A DNA stretch of 64,000 nt, from contig CM055109.1 in NCBI GenBank assembly GCA_029204225.1, positions 25,728,723 through 25,792,722 on the forward strand. The letters are read 5' to 3'. Shown here piece by piece: positions 1-15,244 of the stretch. Origin of the DNA: Diphasiastrum complanatum (Eukaryota; Streptophyta; Lycopodiopsida; Lycopodiales; Lycopodiaceae). Below the pieces are notes generated by a model. That model searched no databases and was not told the DNA's origin. It saw nothing but the letters and a program-made list of their open reading frames with translations. Each line of letters opens with the position of its first letter. The first letter of the stretch is position 1. The translations under genes were made by a program, and so were the position numbers.

Positions 1-286
1 GTTGGTTTCGTTTCCATCGTCGGTTTCGTTTTTGCTCATCTGCCTTTCTCTCGTACTGGAGACCACAAAAGATTCTCGTGCCAGACCGCAAAAGATTCTC
101 GTTCGTGAACCTTTCGTGTTCACGAACCGTTCGGGATCATCTCCTTTGACTTTCGTGTTCGCGAAGCTTTTCGTGTTTTGTGTCTCCTGACTTTCATGTT
201 CGCGAATATCCTCGTCAGGTCGAGGGCTGAAGCTAGCAAGGCTTTGTAAACAGAAATGTTTTATTTCTTCAAAATTTGATTCCATA
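1..286. other. window edge, no recognised gene
   Basis: No gene recognised. The stretch carries several spaced copies of a short TTTCGTGTTC(A/G)CGAA-like motif between about 60 and 210. It lies directly upstream of a copia reverse-transcriptase remnant, so it may be retroelement or LTR-derived, but nothing decisive is visible. Confidence 0.3.
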
Positions 287-785
287 AAAATGGATATTCA
301 AAGTGAAGTACGATGCTGAAGGAAGGCTCAATCGTTACAAGGCTAGGCTTGTAGCCAAAGGCTTCTCCTAGATTCCAAATCTGGATTATTCAGAGACTTT
401 TAGCCTTGTCGTTAAGCATGCTTCGATTTGTCTAATATTCTCCTTTGCAACTACAACTGATCTCGAAGTCCACCAAATGGATGTCCAAACTACCTTCCTC
501 AATGGGACTATCAAAGAGGAAATCTATATGTCGCAACCAGAGGGATATGAACTCAAGGGAAATCAAAAGCACCTTGTATGTGAAATTCCCAAGGCTCTCT
601 ACGGACTGAAACAGTTACCCAGAGTCTGGTTTCAGAAAATCAATGCATTTTTTATTGAGAATGGTTTTATTCCAAACTCGGCAGACTCGAATGTTTACTT
701 CAAGTCCGTATCAGATTACTTCACAAAGGCTCTATCAAAAGACCAACATCTCAGATTTAACAATATCTTAAATATGAAGATTGAA
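287..785 (+). pseudogene. Ty1/copia pol remnant (RT N-terminal half joined to RNase H tail)
   Basis: Translation shows the start of the copia reverse-transcriptase domain: a YKARLVAKGFS block (about 337-370, followed by a stop), then MDVQTTFLNGTIKEEIYM from 477 and the KALYGLKQ block near 590. After NVYFKSVS (about 710) the frame jumps to DYFTKALSKDQHLRF, which in intact copia polyproteins lies at the extreme C-terminus. The catalytic YVDD box and all of RNase H are therefore deleted. In-frame stops upstream of 477 confirm it is dead. Only the segment from 477 is open. Confidence 0.85.
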
Positions 786-1300
786 AACAGCCGAAGGCCG
801 ACTACATGTTTCGGACCTTTGCATTTTTTAGGCACCTTCGCCTTTTTTGCCTTCTTCGCACCTTCACAAAAAATGCGACAAAGTGACCAAAGTCTATTTT
901 TACACTTGCCTTAACTACTTTAAGGCACCTTCGTCTTTTTCACCTTTTTTCGCACCTTCAAAAAAAATGCTACACTGTGATCAGAATGCTTTGAAATCTT
1001 TTTCAGGCCCACCTTCGGGTTTTTCGCATTTCTTTGCCTTCGCTTTTTGGGGCACCTTCAGGATTTGCATGCCTTCACTCTTCAAAGGCACCTTCGGGTC
1101 TTTCGGGTTTTTTCAACAGTGGCGGGCCGATGTCGCCAACTTATCATCAACTAAAAGTAGCTAGACCACTAAATATCCCAAGGGCGGTTACCTACTTTGT
1201 ACATATACAAAGACTGGCGTAAATAGCATTCAAAGCTTGTAAGATATTTTTAGGACACTTGTAAATACATGCACTACTAGCTGAATCAGAGTTTTTCTGT
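786..1300 (+). repeat. probable copia 3' LTR with GGCACCTTC repeats
   Basis: The stretch follows the end of the copia coding remnant. It contains at least six irregularly spaced copies of GGCACCTTC or GCACCTTC followed by T-rich DNA (about 830, 862, 923, 950, 1050, 1088). The same motif occurs at 57,973 after another copia RNase H, which supports an LTR origin. LTR termini were not resolved. Confidence 0.5.
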
Positions 1301-5578
<4,278 letters not shown>

Positions 5579-7381
5579 CTAAGTATTATCTGAACTTGAA
5601 TCTAATGCCATATCGTCAAGACCCACATCCCTCAACTGCGGTTCTCCGAAAGAATGGCTTTCAGAACCCGACTGCAAAGATCTTACAACGTCGAGATAAG
5701 ACTTAGTCACCTTGATGTTTTTCGGAGTGTCGACGCATATACGTTTGCGACCCATGACATTTAATAATGGTGCCACACAGTAAGATATCCTGAACAAGCA
5801 GACCAACCATTCAGGAGCAGAGAAAGACTCAACAACGGAGTTGATGCCTTTCCAATGTTTTGCTCTGTTTTTAGCAGCCGGGCTACAAGTCACAAATTTT
5901 TCAGGCACCTTCCCTTGGTCGCCAAAACACAGACTCAAAAATTTGAGTTTACTATGCGCACAGGCGTTCAGATCACTTGGTGCATCAGCATTATACAAGA
6001 CATATAGAACATGTTGCAAATTTTGCATTTGCACTCCATCTTGTTTTAGAGAGGTAGCAAGCTCGTAATAACCCTCAAATATCGAGAGTTTTATGTTGTG
6101 CATTGATTTTAAGCTTCCCTTGACTCTCTCTTTAATATTTTGTTCCAAAAATAGTATATAACACACAATTTGTGTTCTGCCATGAGGGTGGCCAAGCAGT
6201 GTCACACCAATGTAGCAATGTAACTTGAACTAATCGACTCGATATTTTGAAAAATGTATAGTGTGGGTCTCTCCCAAGCAGATGAAGGAATGACCATGAA
6301 GTTCGATTCATCGACCCCACAACAAATTGCTTCATTTCCTTTGGAGGTCTTCACTTTGCAAAAAAATCTTGAAGAAGTGCTAGTGCTGCTCCCTACATGA
6401 CTTTGTCTCTGACTTTTTTTTTTTTCAACAAATTGTGTTAAAGAGGGTGGTATGGCAGTCTGTAGCTTAGATGATATGCTTTTGCTGCTGCTTGTAGCCA
6501 CTCTAATCTAATCATAGACAAACTTTTTGTTGATAGACGAGGATAGGCATTTTATTGCCTCTTTGTCATATTGCACATCTGCTGGCAGATCATTCTCTAA
6601 AGAAATCAAGAACTTTACAACGTGCAGAGCTGTTGTTTCCTTGACAATTGTCGCCATACCATCTTCAATGTATTTTTCTCTATTTTTTTTGCCAAAATAC
6701 AATTGGCCCTCCAAGAGTTTTTGGCATGCCTTCATACGAATTGGGTCAGGCAAGGATCTTGACATATTACGACCTTGAGAAATATCTTCAATTCCTGTCA
6801 AGATATCCGAGTTATAGTTACTTGATATTGTTGTATTGCAATCAGCAGATCTGTTTTCTACATCTACTGATTTTCTCGACCTTTTTTGGATGCTACCCCT
6901 TTTTGAACCACAAGGATGGCCCATCATTTTCTTTATGTTGTTTATATTTGAGCATTTAGAATAATACGTAAAGCACTCACTTAATGGCTCAATAATGATA
7001 CATGTTTTCTCGTTTTAGAGTGCAAAGATAGCTTTGACAAACACCAAATCATTGTTTGATTTTGCATGTAGAAAGGGTCTCCATTATCTGTCATGGCATT
7101 CGCAATATTTTCTTCTGTTGTAATTGAAATCACCTTCACGATAACAAGCAAGTTTTTTTTTCACTGGGATAGTAGCCTTTAAATTTGGCAGTGAAAACCC
7201 CTTCAAAATCCATACAATCAACAATGTCATCAATGTTGTATAATGGAGACTTGGCAAGAACGACTTCATTCATTTTGAGAATATCTGCATTATCCCACAA
7301 GATTTTTTTTGCAATGACGTCGACGGAAATATAGTTGTAAACGTCTCCTAGGCAATCAAAATCGTCATGAGGGTATGGCAA
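5579..7381 (-). CDS. unrecognised gene or decayed gene, four consecutive open segments
   Basis: Four open segments lie in order on the minus strand: 7381-7136 (81 codons), 6927-6508 (139 codons, begins ATG ATG), 6501-6202 (99 codons) and 6205-5579 (208 codons). The last three almost abut but change frame at about 6505 and 6203. This fits a frameshifted pseudogene, or short introns I cannot place. The 139-codon part is Lys/Arg-rich near its start (KRGSIQKRSRKS, nuclear-signal-like). The 99-codon part begins with a Ser-rich low-complexity stretch. The last part ends in an acidic Ser/Asp tail. I recognise no domain, and no retroelement block (RT, integrase, gag) is visible. It could be a captured host gene, a DNA-transposon protein or a real low-copy gene; no function is assigned. 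Confidence 0.35.
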
Positions 7382-7660
7382 AGGACAAACTATTTTAACA
7401 CACTTTTATCCGTACCAACTTCTCTAAAAAAACATGTTCCACTACAGTCAAGACATTTCCAAATGCAACCACTTCTTTTCAAAAAAATAAAACAACTAGA
7501 ACATCTTCTCTCGAGCAGTCCATGTAGTGACCCTGAAAAAAATCATAAGTCTACTTTATGTTAGGATTTGCAATGCTATTGAATATATAATTAGAAAAAT
7601 TATGAAATTATAATAAATTTGTATAATAAACAAAATTATGAGACTATAACAAAATTATGA

Positions 7661-7868
7661 AACCTTAGCCCTTAGCTCTTGGCCCTTAGCCCATGGCCCT
7701 TAACTCGTAGCCCTTAGTCCTTAGCCGTTGGTCGTTGGCCCTTGCCCCTAGGCCCTTAGCCTTAGCATTTCGCCCTTAATTTATAGCCCTAGGGCCTTAT
7801 CCTTAGGCCCTTGCCCCTAGGCCCTTAGCCCTAAACCCTAGCCCTTGTCCCTTAGTCCGTAGCCCCTA
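7661..7868. repeat. degenerate telomere-like CCCTTAG/CCCTAAA tract
   Basis: About 200 bp built from variants of a 6-8 bp unit: CCCTTAG, CCCTAGG, CCCATGG, CCCTAAA. It includes GCCCTAAACCCTAGCCC near 7828, which contains the plant telomere unit CCCTAAA. The array is heavily diverged and interstitial within this window. Confidence 0.7.
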
Positions 7869-7899
7869 GTCCTTGACTTTTTTATATGTTTTGTGAACT

Positions 7900-8700
7900 T
7901 GTTATCTTGTTGTTATTAGATTTTTTTTGTAGGATTTTAAGTTCTTTAGAGGGTTTAAGTTTGTATTACGGTTCTTTTAAGATTTAACACCATTTTTAGC
8001 AATATTTTTTTTTTCATTTTTTTGAATATCTAGTTTTTTTTACAAGTTACAACTATTAATACTGTCATTTTTTTATGTTATTTTTTTAAGTTTTTATTTT
8101 GAAAATAAAGTTTTTTTTGACATTATTTTGTTTTTTTATTCTTTTTATTTTTTTATTATTTTTTTCTAAAATTCTTTTTCTTGACACAATTTTGTTTTTT
8201 TTTTTAATTCTATGATTTTTTTATATTATTTGTTGGTTTTTTCAAAAAAAAAAAATACTGACACTATTTTGTATTTTTTTGATTTTATGATTTCTTTTGT
8301 AGTGTTATTTTTTGGTTTTTTCAAAAAAATTATTTTTTTTGACACTATTTTATTTTTTTTAAGGTTTTTTTTAATTTTTTTTATGTTATTTTTTGGTTTT
8401 ATCGATAATTTATTTTTTGACTCTATTTTGTTTTTCTTTTAGTTCTATGATTTTTTTTTTTTGGTTTTTTCAAAAATTTATTTATTTTGGAGATTATTTG
8501 CTTTTTTTTAAGGTTTTTTCAAATTTTTTAATGTTTTTTCTAGTTTTTTGTTTTTTTGAGATTATTCATATAAAATGGTGTTTTTTTGGAATTTTTTACA
8601 GTATTTTTTCTTTTTAGATTGTTTTCAACATTCTAATCTTATTTGTAATATTATTTTTTGATCTTTTATAATATTTTGATCTCTCGTGGTTTTTTTCATT
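7900..8700. repeat. T-rich minisatellite-like tract
   Basis: A strongly strand-biased T-rich stretch. It contains about five imperfect copies of a roughly 80-90 bp unit: TGACACTATTTTGTTTTTTT, a TTCTATGATTTTTT block, then TTTTTTGGTTTTTTCAAAAA. Examples begin near 8103, 8182, 8258 and 8340. Open frames here (Phe/Leu-rich) are composition artefacts. Confidence 0.7.
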
Positions 8701-9360
8701 TCCATGTTTTTTTTCCTACTTTTGTATTAGCAAGTTCATGGAAGGGATGAAGAGAAAGGAGAGCACAGTTGAAGCACTTAATAATCCCATAAGCATTTGG
8801 TGCAACATTGACACTTTCCAATCTATATATACACTCTTCAACTAGTGGATTCTGCAAAAATTGGGAGCATAAACTTCCATTTTGTAAAATGGTCCCCCAA
8901 AAATGGAGATCTTGGGTCTTCTTGAGATCTTATATCCTCATGACACGTGGAATCCCATTTGTCCCATGAGTATTTATGAAATCTGACAATGGGAAAAAAA
9001 AAACATAAATAAAACCCCCCTACAATGATAATTTACAATGTCTTTTGCAAGCTTTCATATAACAGAGCTACTTACTTCAGATTTTCTTGCTTCCAATTTT
9101 TTTGTTAATACAATATGGTAAATAATTTTTTGCTTTTCTTATGGTTTTTTTAGTTAAATCTAATTTTCAGTTAAAGCTCAACACAAAGTGCATCAAGGAC
9201 AAATCAAGAGCTCAAAGGAGTTCCAAAGTCAAAGAGGCAGAAGCGACAGGGGCGAACATTTCACAAAAGAAAAGCCTATGTCACCAGTTAAATTGGTTCT
9301 TGGGTTTTATGAAAGCGATATAAAACCTTCAAGTTATGTAAATTTTTCAAAAAAAGAGCT
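8701..9360. other. no recognised gene
   Basis: Nothing coding is recognised. Short open frames at 9141-9397 lack a recognisable domain and end at the putative LTR boundary near 9361. Confidence 0.4.
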
Positions 9361-10751
9361 GAGCCTCCGACTTGTGGTGTGCCAGCTAGCATGTTAATAA
9401 AAAGTGGCCAGTAAATTGAGTACTGTGCCAAGTAGCTCAAATGTATAGTTAAATATAATTGGGAGACACATTTACTTTAATCTGACATCTGATGAGGACA
9501 TCAGATTTTATAAAGGTGGGGTGGATGTTGTTAGTTTACCTTTACAAGCTTTACTTCTGACGCACCACCGGCACCAGCATTGTTCCCTGCGCCAGCAGCG
9601 CCCCTGCTGCTCATGGTGCCACCGGCGCCGGTGCCGCTTCCGATGCCACTGTGACCGAAATCCAGCCGGCACCAAGTTCCTATGGCTAAAAATCTTTGAT
9701 CGGTTCTAGCAAAGTCCAGAGAGCTCAGATCGATGTGCAATCACCTCACACGATCTAGGCATGATTAAAGGAAGCCTGATCATCAATAAATTCAAGAGAG
9801 AAAAAATCTTAGAGAGAGAAAACGTGTTTTACCAGCCTGGGTAGAGTACTTGGTATGAGGGGAGGTGGCGAATCCCACCAATACTATAGGGGAGTGCGGG
9901 TTGCGACTCAGGGCGAGCTCCAACCAAGTCTCAGCCTCCCTTGTTGGAATGTTGTCCTGGCGACGCCTTGGCATGCCAGCGCCCCGGAGACTAGGGTCGG
10001 TCACACACTTGAAATGTAAACTTCTCAGATTTATTAATAAAGTGGGATTTTCCTCAAACTGACTCTGATTACCTTCTGGGTTTCAGTGTTCGGTAAAAGC
10101 ACCAGTTATAAGATCGCTTCAAACTTTTTGATCTAGCACATAGCTGAGGGTTGTATCCCGAGACGGCAGCGGTATGCCGTCGGGACCATTCAGTCTGTGG
10201 CGCCAACGGTGTGCTGTCGGGAACATTTGTTTTCAAGAACTGGTTGTTCTCATATCTGTTGCGGCTTGTGGTTCTGAGTGTTCCTTCCATGAACGTGAAT
10301 GGGTTAAGCTCTTGGGGAACGGATTCTAACCTATCGGTTGAGTTGGATGGCTTGCTTGGGTGGAAGTTACCTGTTTATGGTTGTCCAGTCTGGCATGGCG
10401 CCAAATTGGCTTCCAGCGCTTGTGACGAAGCTTTCAGTTGGTTAAGTCTGATGTAAGTCAGACCGCTTGCTTGGAATGGATGTTACTCGTTTGTAACGAA
10501 GCTTCGAGTTGGTTAAGTTTTTGATGTATGTCAGGCAGCTTGCCTGGAGGGAAGTCACCCACATCGGGACCCCCAAATCTGGCATTGCGCCAGGCTGGAT
10601 CTCAATGTTGGTTTCAGAACTTCAAGTCGGTTAAGTCTGATCGTTGTTGGCGAGTTGGCTGCTTGTATGTCAAGTGGGTTCAGACGGCAAGAGTTGAAGG
10701 CTGGGAAGCTAAGTCGTAGTTCCCGGCTCCCTTTGGAATGCCTGCGCAACA
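9361..10751 (+). repeat. gypsy element 1, first (outer) LTR
   Basis: Inferred LTR: it begins TGAGCCTCCGAC and ends just before a primer-binding site at 10,754. Its layout repeats in the second LTR (11,193-12,009). Both have the same opening block, an internal block with GAGGTGGCGAATC.../ggtgcgccgaatc... and CTATRGGGGAGT, a TCAGCTCCCT-like block, and a downstream CTTGGGGAACGG.../TTGGGGACGG block. The two copies differ by large indels. It is not coding. Confidence 0.5.
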
Positions 10752-10753
10752 TG

Positions 10754-10768
10754 TGGTATCAGAGCCGA
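10754..10768 (+). promoter_or_regulatory. primer-binding site (initiator-Met tRNA type), copy 1
   Basis: TGGTATCAGAGCCGA matches the usual plant LTR-retrotransposon primer-binding site complementary to the 3' end of initiator Met tRNA. It lies 2-3 bases after the inferred LTR end. Confidence 0.8.
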
Positions 10769-11192
10769 CTGGTCGGTCAGCTATGCGGATCTCATGGAAA
10801 TGGCCATGGTTTGGGGTTCATCATGACAACTGGTGTGCAAGGTGCTACCCATAGTGTAAGCACGGGTGCATCCACGGTCGGGGTGGTCGGCAGAACGCGG
10901 GACTTGATGAGTCAAGGTGCTGCCCTTGAGGTGTAAGCACGGTCAGTTCCCTCAGTTGTGGTCTGGCGCTGTCTGCACATAGGACATATGAGGCAGTGTG
11001 AGGGGCGACATATTCGATCTGTACAGGTTAACCATTGATACAGAGATGTTGCTCAAATTCGAGTGGAAAGCACGGGTGGTTAGTTGTCGATGCGGGATAT
11101 GTTGTGAAGGTGACTCAGGTGGACCAAGATGCCTTGTAAGACTCTAAGGGGTGACACTCCCTAAAGGTCCCAGAGCGAGTTAGGAAGTCAAG
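10769..11192 (+). repeat. gypsy 1 leader, copy 1
   Basis: Untranslated leader downstream of the first primer site. It repeats at 12,027 onward: GGTCGGTCAGCTA, the GTGTAAGCACGG blocks and CCATTGATACAGAGATG are shared. No gag coding is visible before the second LTR-like block begins. Confidence 0.55.
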
Positions 11193-12009
11193 GACTGAGC
11201 CTCCGACCTGTGGTGAGCCAGCCAAGTAGTTACAAGTCATGAGCTAGCTCTGGAGCTCAAGTCATGGCCTAGTCAGGAGCCAAGTTGATTCTGCTGTCGA
11301 GACGGCTTCCGGAACCCATGTCTAGGAGCCAGACTGATTCTACCAGGCTTAATTAGCAACATAAAAACTAAGTCCAAAAAAGCATGCTATACTAGAAAGC
11401 ACTATATTCCAGGATAGAGAGGGTGCGCCGAATCACACCAGAACTATGGGGGAGTCCAGCAGACAGAAACTTGGGTAGCTCAACCAGCGCCAGGAATCCA
11501 GTCGCTAGGTCTCAGCTCCCTCTACCAGCATGAGCCAAACACAATGCCCAGCACATGTTGGTGGCCCCGAGACCAGTCAATCTATGTATGAATGTAACCT
11601 CTTCCAAATTTAATAACGTTGATCCTTGGGGACGATTACCATTTCGGTTTTGCCTCCGGGACTGGTCCAAGTGGAAGGACCCTTACTACAATCTTTTTGC
11701 ATCGTCGGTGCCTAAGGGTCCACGTCATCGATGTGTGGCTCGCCGCTATGCCATTTGGTCAGTTTGGCGACCACGATGCTTTGAGTTTCATGTGTGGCTT
11801 GTCTTTGCCTTTGGTTACCTTTTGGGGACGGATTCTAAGTTGGCTTTCGGGTTGGTTGGGATTCCAGTTTTCTTAAAGTCTGAATGGTTAAGCTTGTTAC
11901 TTTTCTAAGTTGGCTTTTACGTAAGTGCATGATGGATGGATGTTAGACTTAAGCACGTGTTGGGGAAAATCGCTCAAGTCCCAGCGCCCTTTGAGGCACC
12001 GGCGCAATA
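11193..12009 (+). repeat. gypsy element 1, second (inner) LTR
   Basis: Starts TGAGCCTCCGACCTGTGG, parallel to 9361, and ends before a second identical primer-binding site. It is shorter than the first copy, with the intervening part deleted or diverged. Having two LTR-leader units before one pol suggests insertion of one family member into another, or unequal recombination. Confidence 0.5.
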
Positions 12010-12011
12010 TG

Positions 12012-12026
12012 TGGTATCAGAGCCGA
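12012..12026 (+). promoter_or_regulatory. primer-binding site, copy 2
   Basis: The same 15-base TGGTATCAGAGCCGA as at 10,754, at the same spacing from its LTR end. Confidence 0.8.
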
Positions 12027-12840
12027 CTAGCCGGTCAGCTACGCAAGTCTCACAGGGATGGCCACTTTTTGGGATTTGTCAGGACAACCGTTGTGCAAGG
12101 TGCTGCCGACAGTGTAAGTACGGGTGAGTCCACAGTTGGGGTGGTCGACAGAATGGGGGACTTGATGAGGCAAGGTGCTGCCCTTGAGGTGTAAGCACGG
12201 TCAGTTCCCGCGGTTCGGGCCTGGCACCGTCTGCACGTAGGACAGATGACAAAATGTGCTACCATTAGTTTGGTGAAAGCACGGTATGTGCCTTGTGGGG
12301 TGCGGAATGACATATTCGAACTGTACGGGTTAACCATTGATACAGAGATGCTACTCGAATTCGGGTGTAAAGCACAGGTGGTTAGCTGCCAGTGTGGGTT
12401 AGCTGCCGATCGTTTAGCTATAAGGGCTATCGACCAGAGTTGGTGGGGCGTGACTGAGGAAATGTGTTGCTTAATGGTGAAAGCATGGATGGTTGGATGG
12501 ATGTTTCCCTATGGGCTAATTCTATGATAGATTTGTGTGAGTGTGGCTAGGCAAAGGTTTTACGTCCGGTCTCAAGGGGAATGTGGCTTGAGAGGGATCC
12601 TCTGTGTTTGCTTTGGTTGGTATGTTCGTCTGTGGTGTGTTTGTTTGGACCTAAATAACCCCTGGTTGCTTAATTTGTTCCAGGTGATCTGATCTAGTTG
12701 GGAGTTGAAAGAGGCGTTTACATTTGTGGGTGGACTACACACAAGTATGGAAAGGAGCTTCCATGGGGCAACTCCCAAGATTGGTTCGAGATTATTATTC
12801 CTACCCAGAAAGATCGCAGGGAGGATGTCAGATTTCATGA
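12027..12840 (+). repeat. gypsy 1 leader, copy 2, gag missing
   Basis: The first part repeats the leader at 10,769. From about 12,540 the sequence is unique and runs into protease coding near 12,860. No gag or zinc-knuckle sequence is found, so gag has been deleted or has decayed beyond recognition. Confidence 0.5.
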
Positions 12841-13953
12841 TCGACTCCCCATAACTATATTTCAAGGAGCGTAGTGGAATAGTTCAGCTTACCATCCAGG
12901 AATGTGACATCAACGCTCAAGGTAGAAACAACAAAGGGAGCACTAGACACAGACAAAGCAACATTGAACATCCCGGTGCAGATTGGGAGATGGAAGGCTA
13001 AACTTAGCTTTCTGATTTTAGAGATGGATGCCTTCGATGTGATTTTGGGCCTCCCCTGGTTAAATGAACACTGTATTGCAGTCTCAAGTAGGAGCTCAAA
13101 CTTGGTCCTCTTGGATTACGAGGGACAAATCTGTATGACAAAAGCTCTACCTGAAGGAAAGGCTAAGGGTACCGATATTGAACAAAATTTGGCTGCATTT
13201 GTGATAAAAAGCATGGCGAAAGGGAAAAGGTCAAAGTGCTTTCTTTGTATCTACAGAGAGGTTCCAGAAGGGGAAAATGGACAACAGGAAAACTTGCCAA
13301 AGGAGGTGGCAGATTTGCTAGAGGAATTTAGCGATGTGTTTCTAGAAGAACTCCCAGCTAAGTTACATCCTTGAAGACCAGTGGACCATAAAATTGAGTT
13401 GGTACCAAGAACAGAACCAACTTCACGAGCACCCTATAGGATGTCCCAAGAAGAGTTGGTGGAACTGAGACAACAACTTGGTGCATTGATAGACAAAGGA
13501 TTCATTAGACCCAGTGCTTCACCTTTTGGAGCCCCAGTGTTATTTGTGGAAAAGGCGCCCTTCGGATGTGTGTGGATTACCGCATGCTCAATAAAGTTAC
13601 CATCAAGAACAAGTATCCCATACCTAGAGTTGATGACCAGTTCGACCAGCTCAAACATGCCAAATATTTTAGCCGAATAGATCTTAGATTTGGATATCAC
13701 CAAAGTTGAATAGCTAAAGGCGATTAGCACAAAACGGCTTTTCAAACACGGTACGGGAGTCAGAATTCAGGGTGATGCTGTTCGGTCTAACAAATGCACC
13801 AGCCACTTTTTGCACGTTGATGAACAACATTTTTCAAGACTGCTTAGATGAATTTGTCATTGTGTACATTGAGACATCTTGGTGTTTAGTCATAGCCTCA
13901 AAGATCACATTAAACATTTAAGGACGGTTCTCCAATGACTGAGGAAGAACTGC
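12841..13953 (+). pseudogene. Ty3/gypsy 1 protease tail and reverse transcriptase, broken
   Basis: The ORF from 12,904 holds the C-terminal retropepsin block MDAFDVILGLPWLNEH (13,024-13,071) and the protease-RT linker ending in FLEELPA. A stop at 13,372-13,374 breaks the linker. RT continues in the next ORF (13,381-13,680) with [20 protein letters not shown] and [16 protein letters not shown]. It then changes frame near 13,560 into the VDYRMLNKV-like region. Stops occur in the RIDLR..GYHQ block, and a further frame change precedes [10 protein letters not shown]-like sequence at 13,780. The YxDD catalytic box at about 13,866-13,880 is destroyed by what looks like a single-base deletion (Y-I-E-T). 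The protease active-site DSG/DTG region is absent. Confidence 0.9.
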
Positions 13954-14736
13954 TTGTTCGCGAAAAGAGAGAAATGTGAGTTTGTGGTAGAGGCAGTTGA
14001 TTTTCTTGGACATGTTATAGGCTACGGACGAATTCGGATGGATCCTAAGAAGATCAAGAGTATCTTGGATTGGCTAGCTCCTAAAACTGTTCATGGCATC
14101 AAATCCTTTGTGGGGCTATGTAACTTTTATAGGAGATTCATTGAGGCATTTAGCAAAATTGTGGCACCATCGTTGGGGCAGACAAAGACTCATCTAAAGA
14201 TGACATGGACACCGGAATGTGAAGCAGTGTTCCAAGAACTAAAACAACGGATCACTCAAGAACCCATCCTTTCCTTACCGGACTTTAGCAAACCTTTCGA
14301 AATACATACAGACGTGTCAAACTTTGCTATTGGGGCCGTGTTGATGCAAGAAGGAAAACATGTTGCATACTTTTCAAAGAAATTGAGTAACGTAGAGCGA
14401 CGATGGCCAACTCATGAAAAAGAAATGGTCACAGTAGTTCAAGCAGTGGAGCATTGGAGACATTATGTGGCAGGAAAGCCCTTTAAGGCGTTCACTGATA
14501 ACGTATCCCTCAAGTACTTCTCATCCCAAGGTATGCTCACGCCAAAGCAAATGAGATGGCAAAACTTTCTCTCAAAATTCAATATAGACATTGTATATAC
14601 GGCGAGAAAGAACAATGTGGTAGCGGACGCACTAAGTAGACAGGAGCACTTGATGGCAATGGTAACAACTCAGGTGACTGGCCTACTCCAAGAAATCAGA
14701 AAGAACTACGGTGCAAATGCGTTGGCGAAGGATTAA
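13954..14736 (+). pseudogene. Ty3/gypsy 1 RT thumb and RNase H (open segment)
   Basis: A 260-codon open stretch of the same pol. Residues 1-90 are the RT thumb/connection (DFLGHVIGYGRIRMDPKKI, FVGLCNFYRRFI). From about 110 comes RNase H: FEIHTDVSNFAIGAVLMQEG with the first Asp, THEKEM with the Glu, FKAFTDNVSLKYF with the TD motif, and VVADALSRQEHL at the end. The usual TDHKSL is TDNVSL here. It is open only because the breaks lie upstream and downstream, and is not expected to be translated as a separate gene. Confidence 0.9.
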
Positions 14737-14981
14737 TGATCGAATTCCAACTGGGAAAGCCTCATAAACATTACACTTGGAAGGATCAAATGGTTGTTTA
14801 TAAACAACGCAAAGTATATGTCCCAGACAACATCAACCTGAGGAAGAAAGTCTTGTGGGAACATCATGACAAACTAGCCACCGGACATCCAGGGGTGAAT
14901 CGCATGTATGAACTTCTCAAGAGAGGCTTCTATTGGCCAGGTATGTGGGCAGACATTGAATCCTATGTGCAAACATGCTGA
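14736..14981 (+). pseudogene. gypsy 1 integrase zinc-binding (H2C2) domain
   Basis: Contains VPDNINLRKKVLWEHHD, then GHPGVNRMYELLKRGFYWPG and ends YVQTC, i.e. the HHCC zinc-binding N-terminal domain of integrase (the conserved C-x2-C is cut after its first Cys). It overlaps the preceding RNase H frame by a base at ATGA-like sequence. The catalytic core should follow but is missing. Confidence 0.85.
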
Positions 14982-15244
14982 CAAAGGTGAAGGCATTTTT
15001 AGAGCAATCACAACGAAGCATGGCAGCTGACATAAACCCACATCGACAAGAACTGGAATTTAAGAAAGGTGATCAAGTGTGGCTGAACACTAAAAATATC
15101 GCGTTACCAAAAGGCTTATCTCATAAGTTCGTTCGACCTTATGCGGGGCCATATTATGTCACCAAGAAGATCAACCCAGTGGCTTACCGATTGGCGCTGC
15201 CATCCAGCTTGGATATACACAATGTGTTTCATATCTCTATCGGT
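14975..15244 (+). pseudogene. gypsy 1 integrase C-terminal domain; catalytic core deleted
   Basis: Encodes the post-core segment: FLEQSQRSMAADINPHRQ, FKKGDQVWLNTKNI, and the GPY/F-like module FVRPYAGPYYVTKKINPVAYRL with the ending DIHNVFHIS. The D,D35E integrase core (several hundred bp) between the zinc domain and here is gone. At about 15,245 the reading frame runs straight into RNase H of a different gypsy element. Confidence 0.85.

Noticed and set aside
8212-8617. Phe-rich ORFs resembling membrane proteins
   Set aside because: Product of a T-rich minisatellite.
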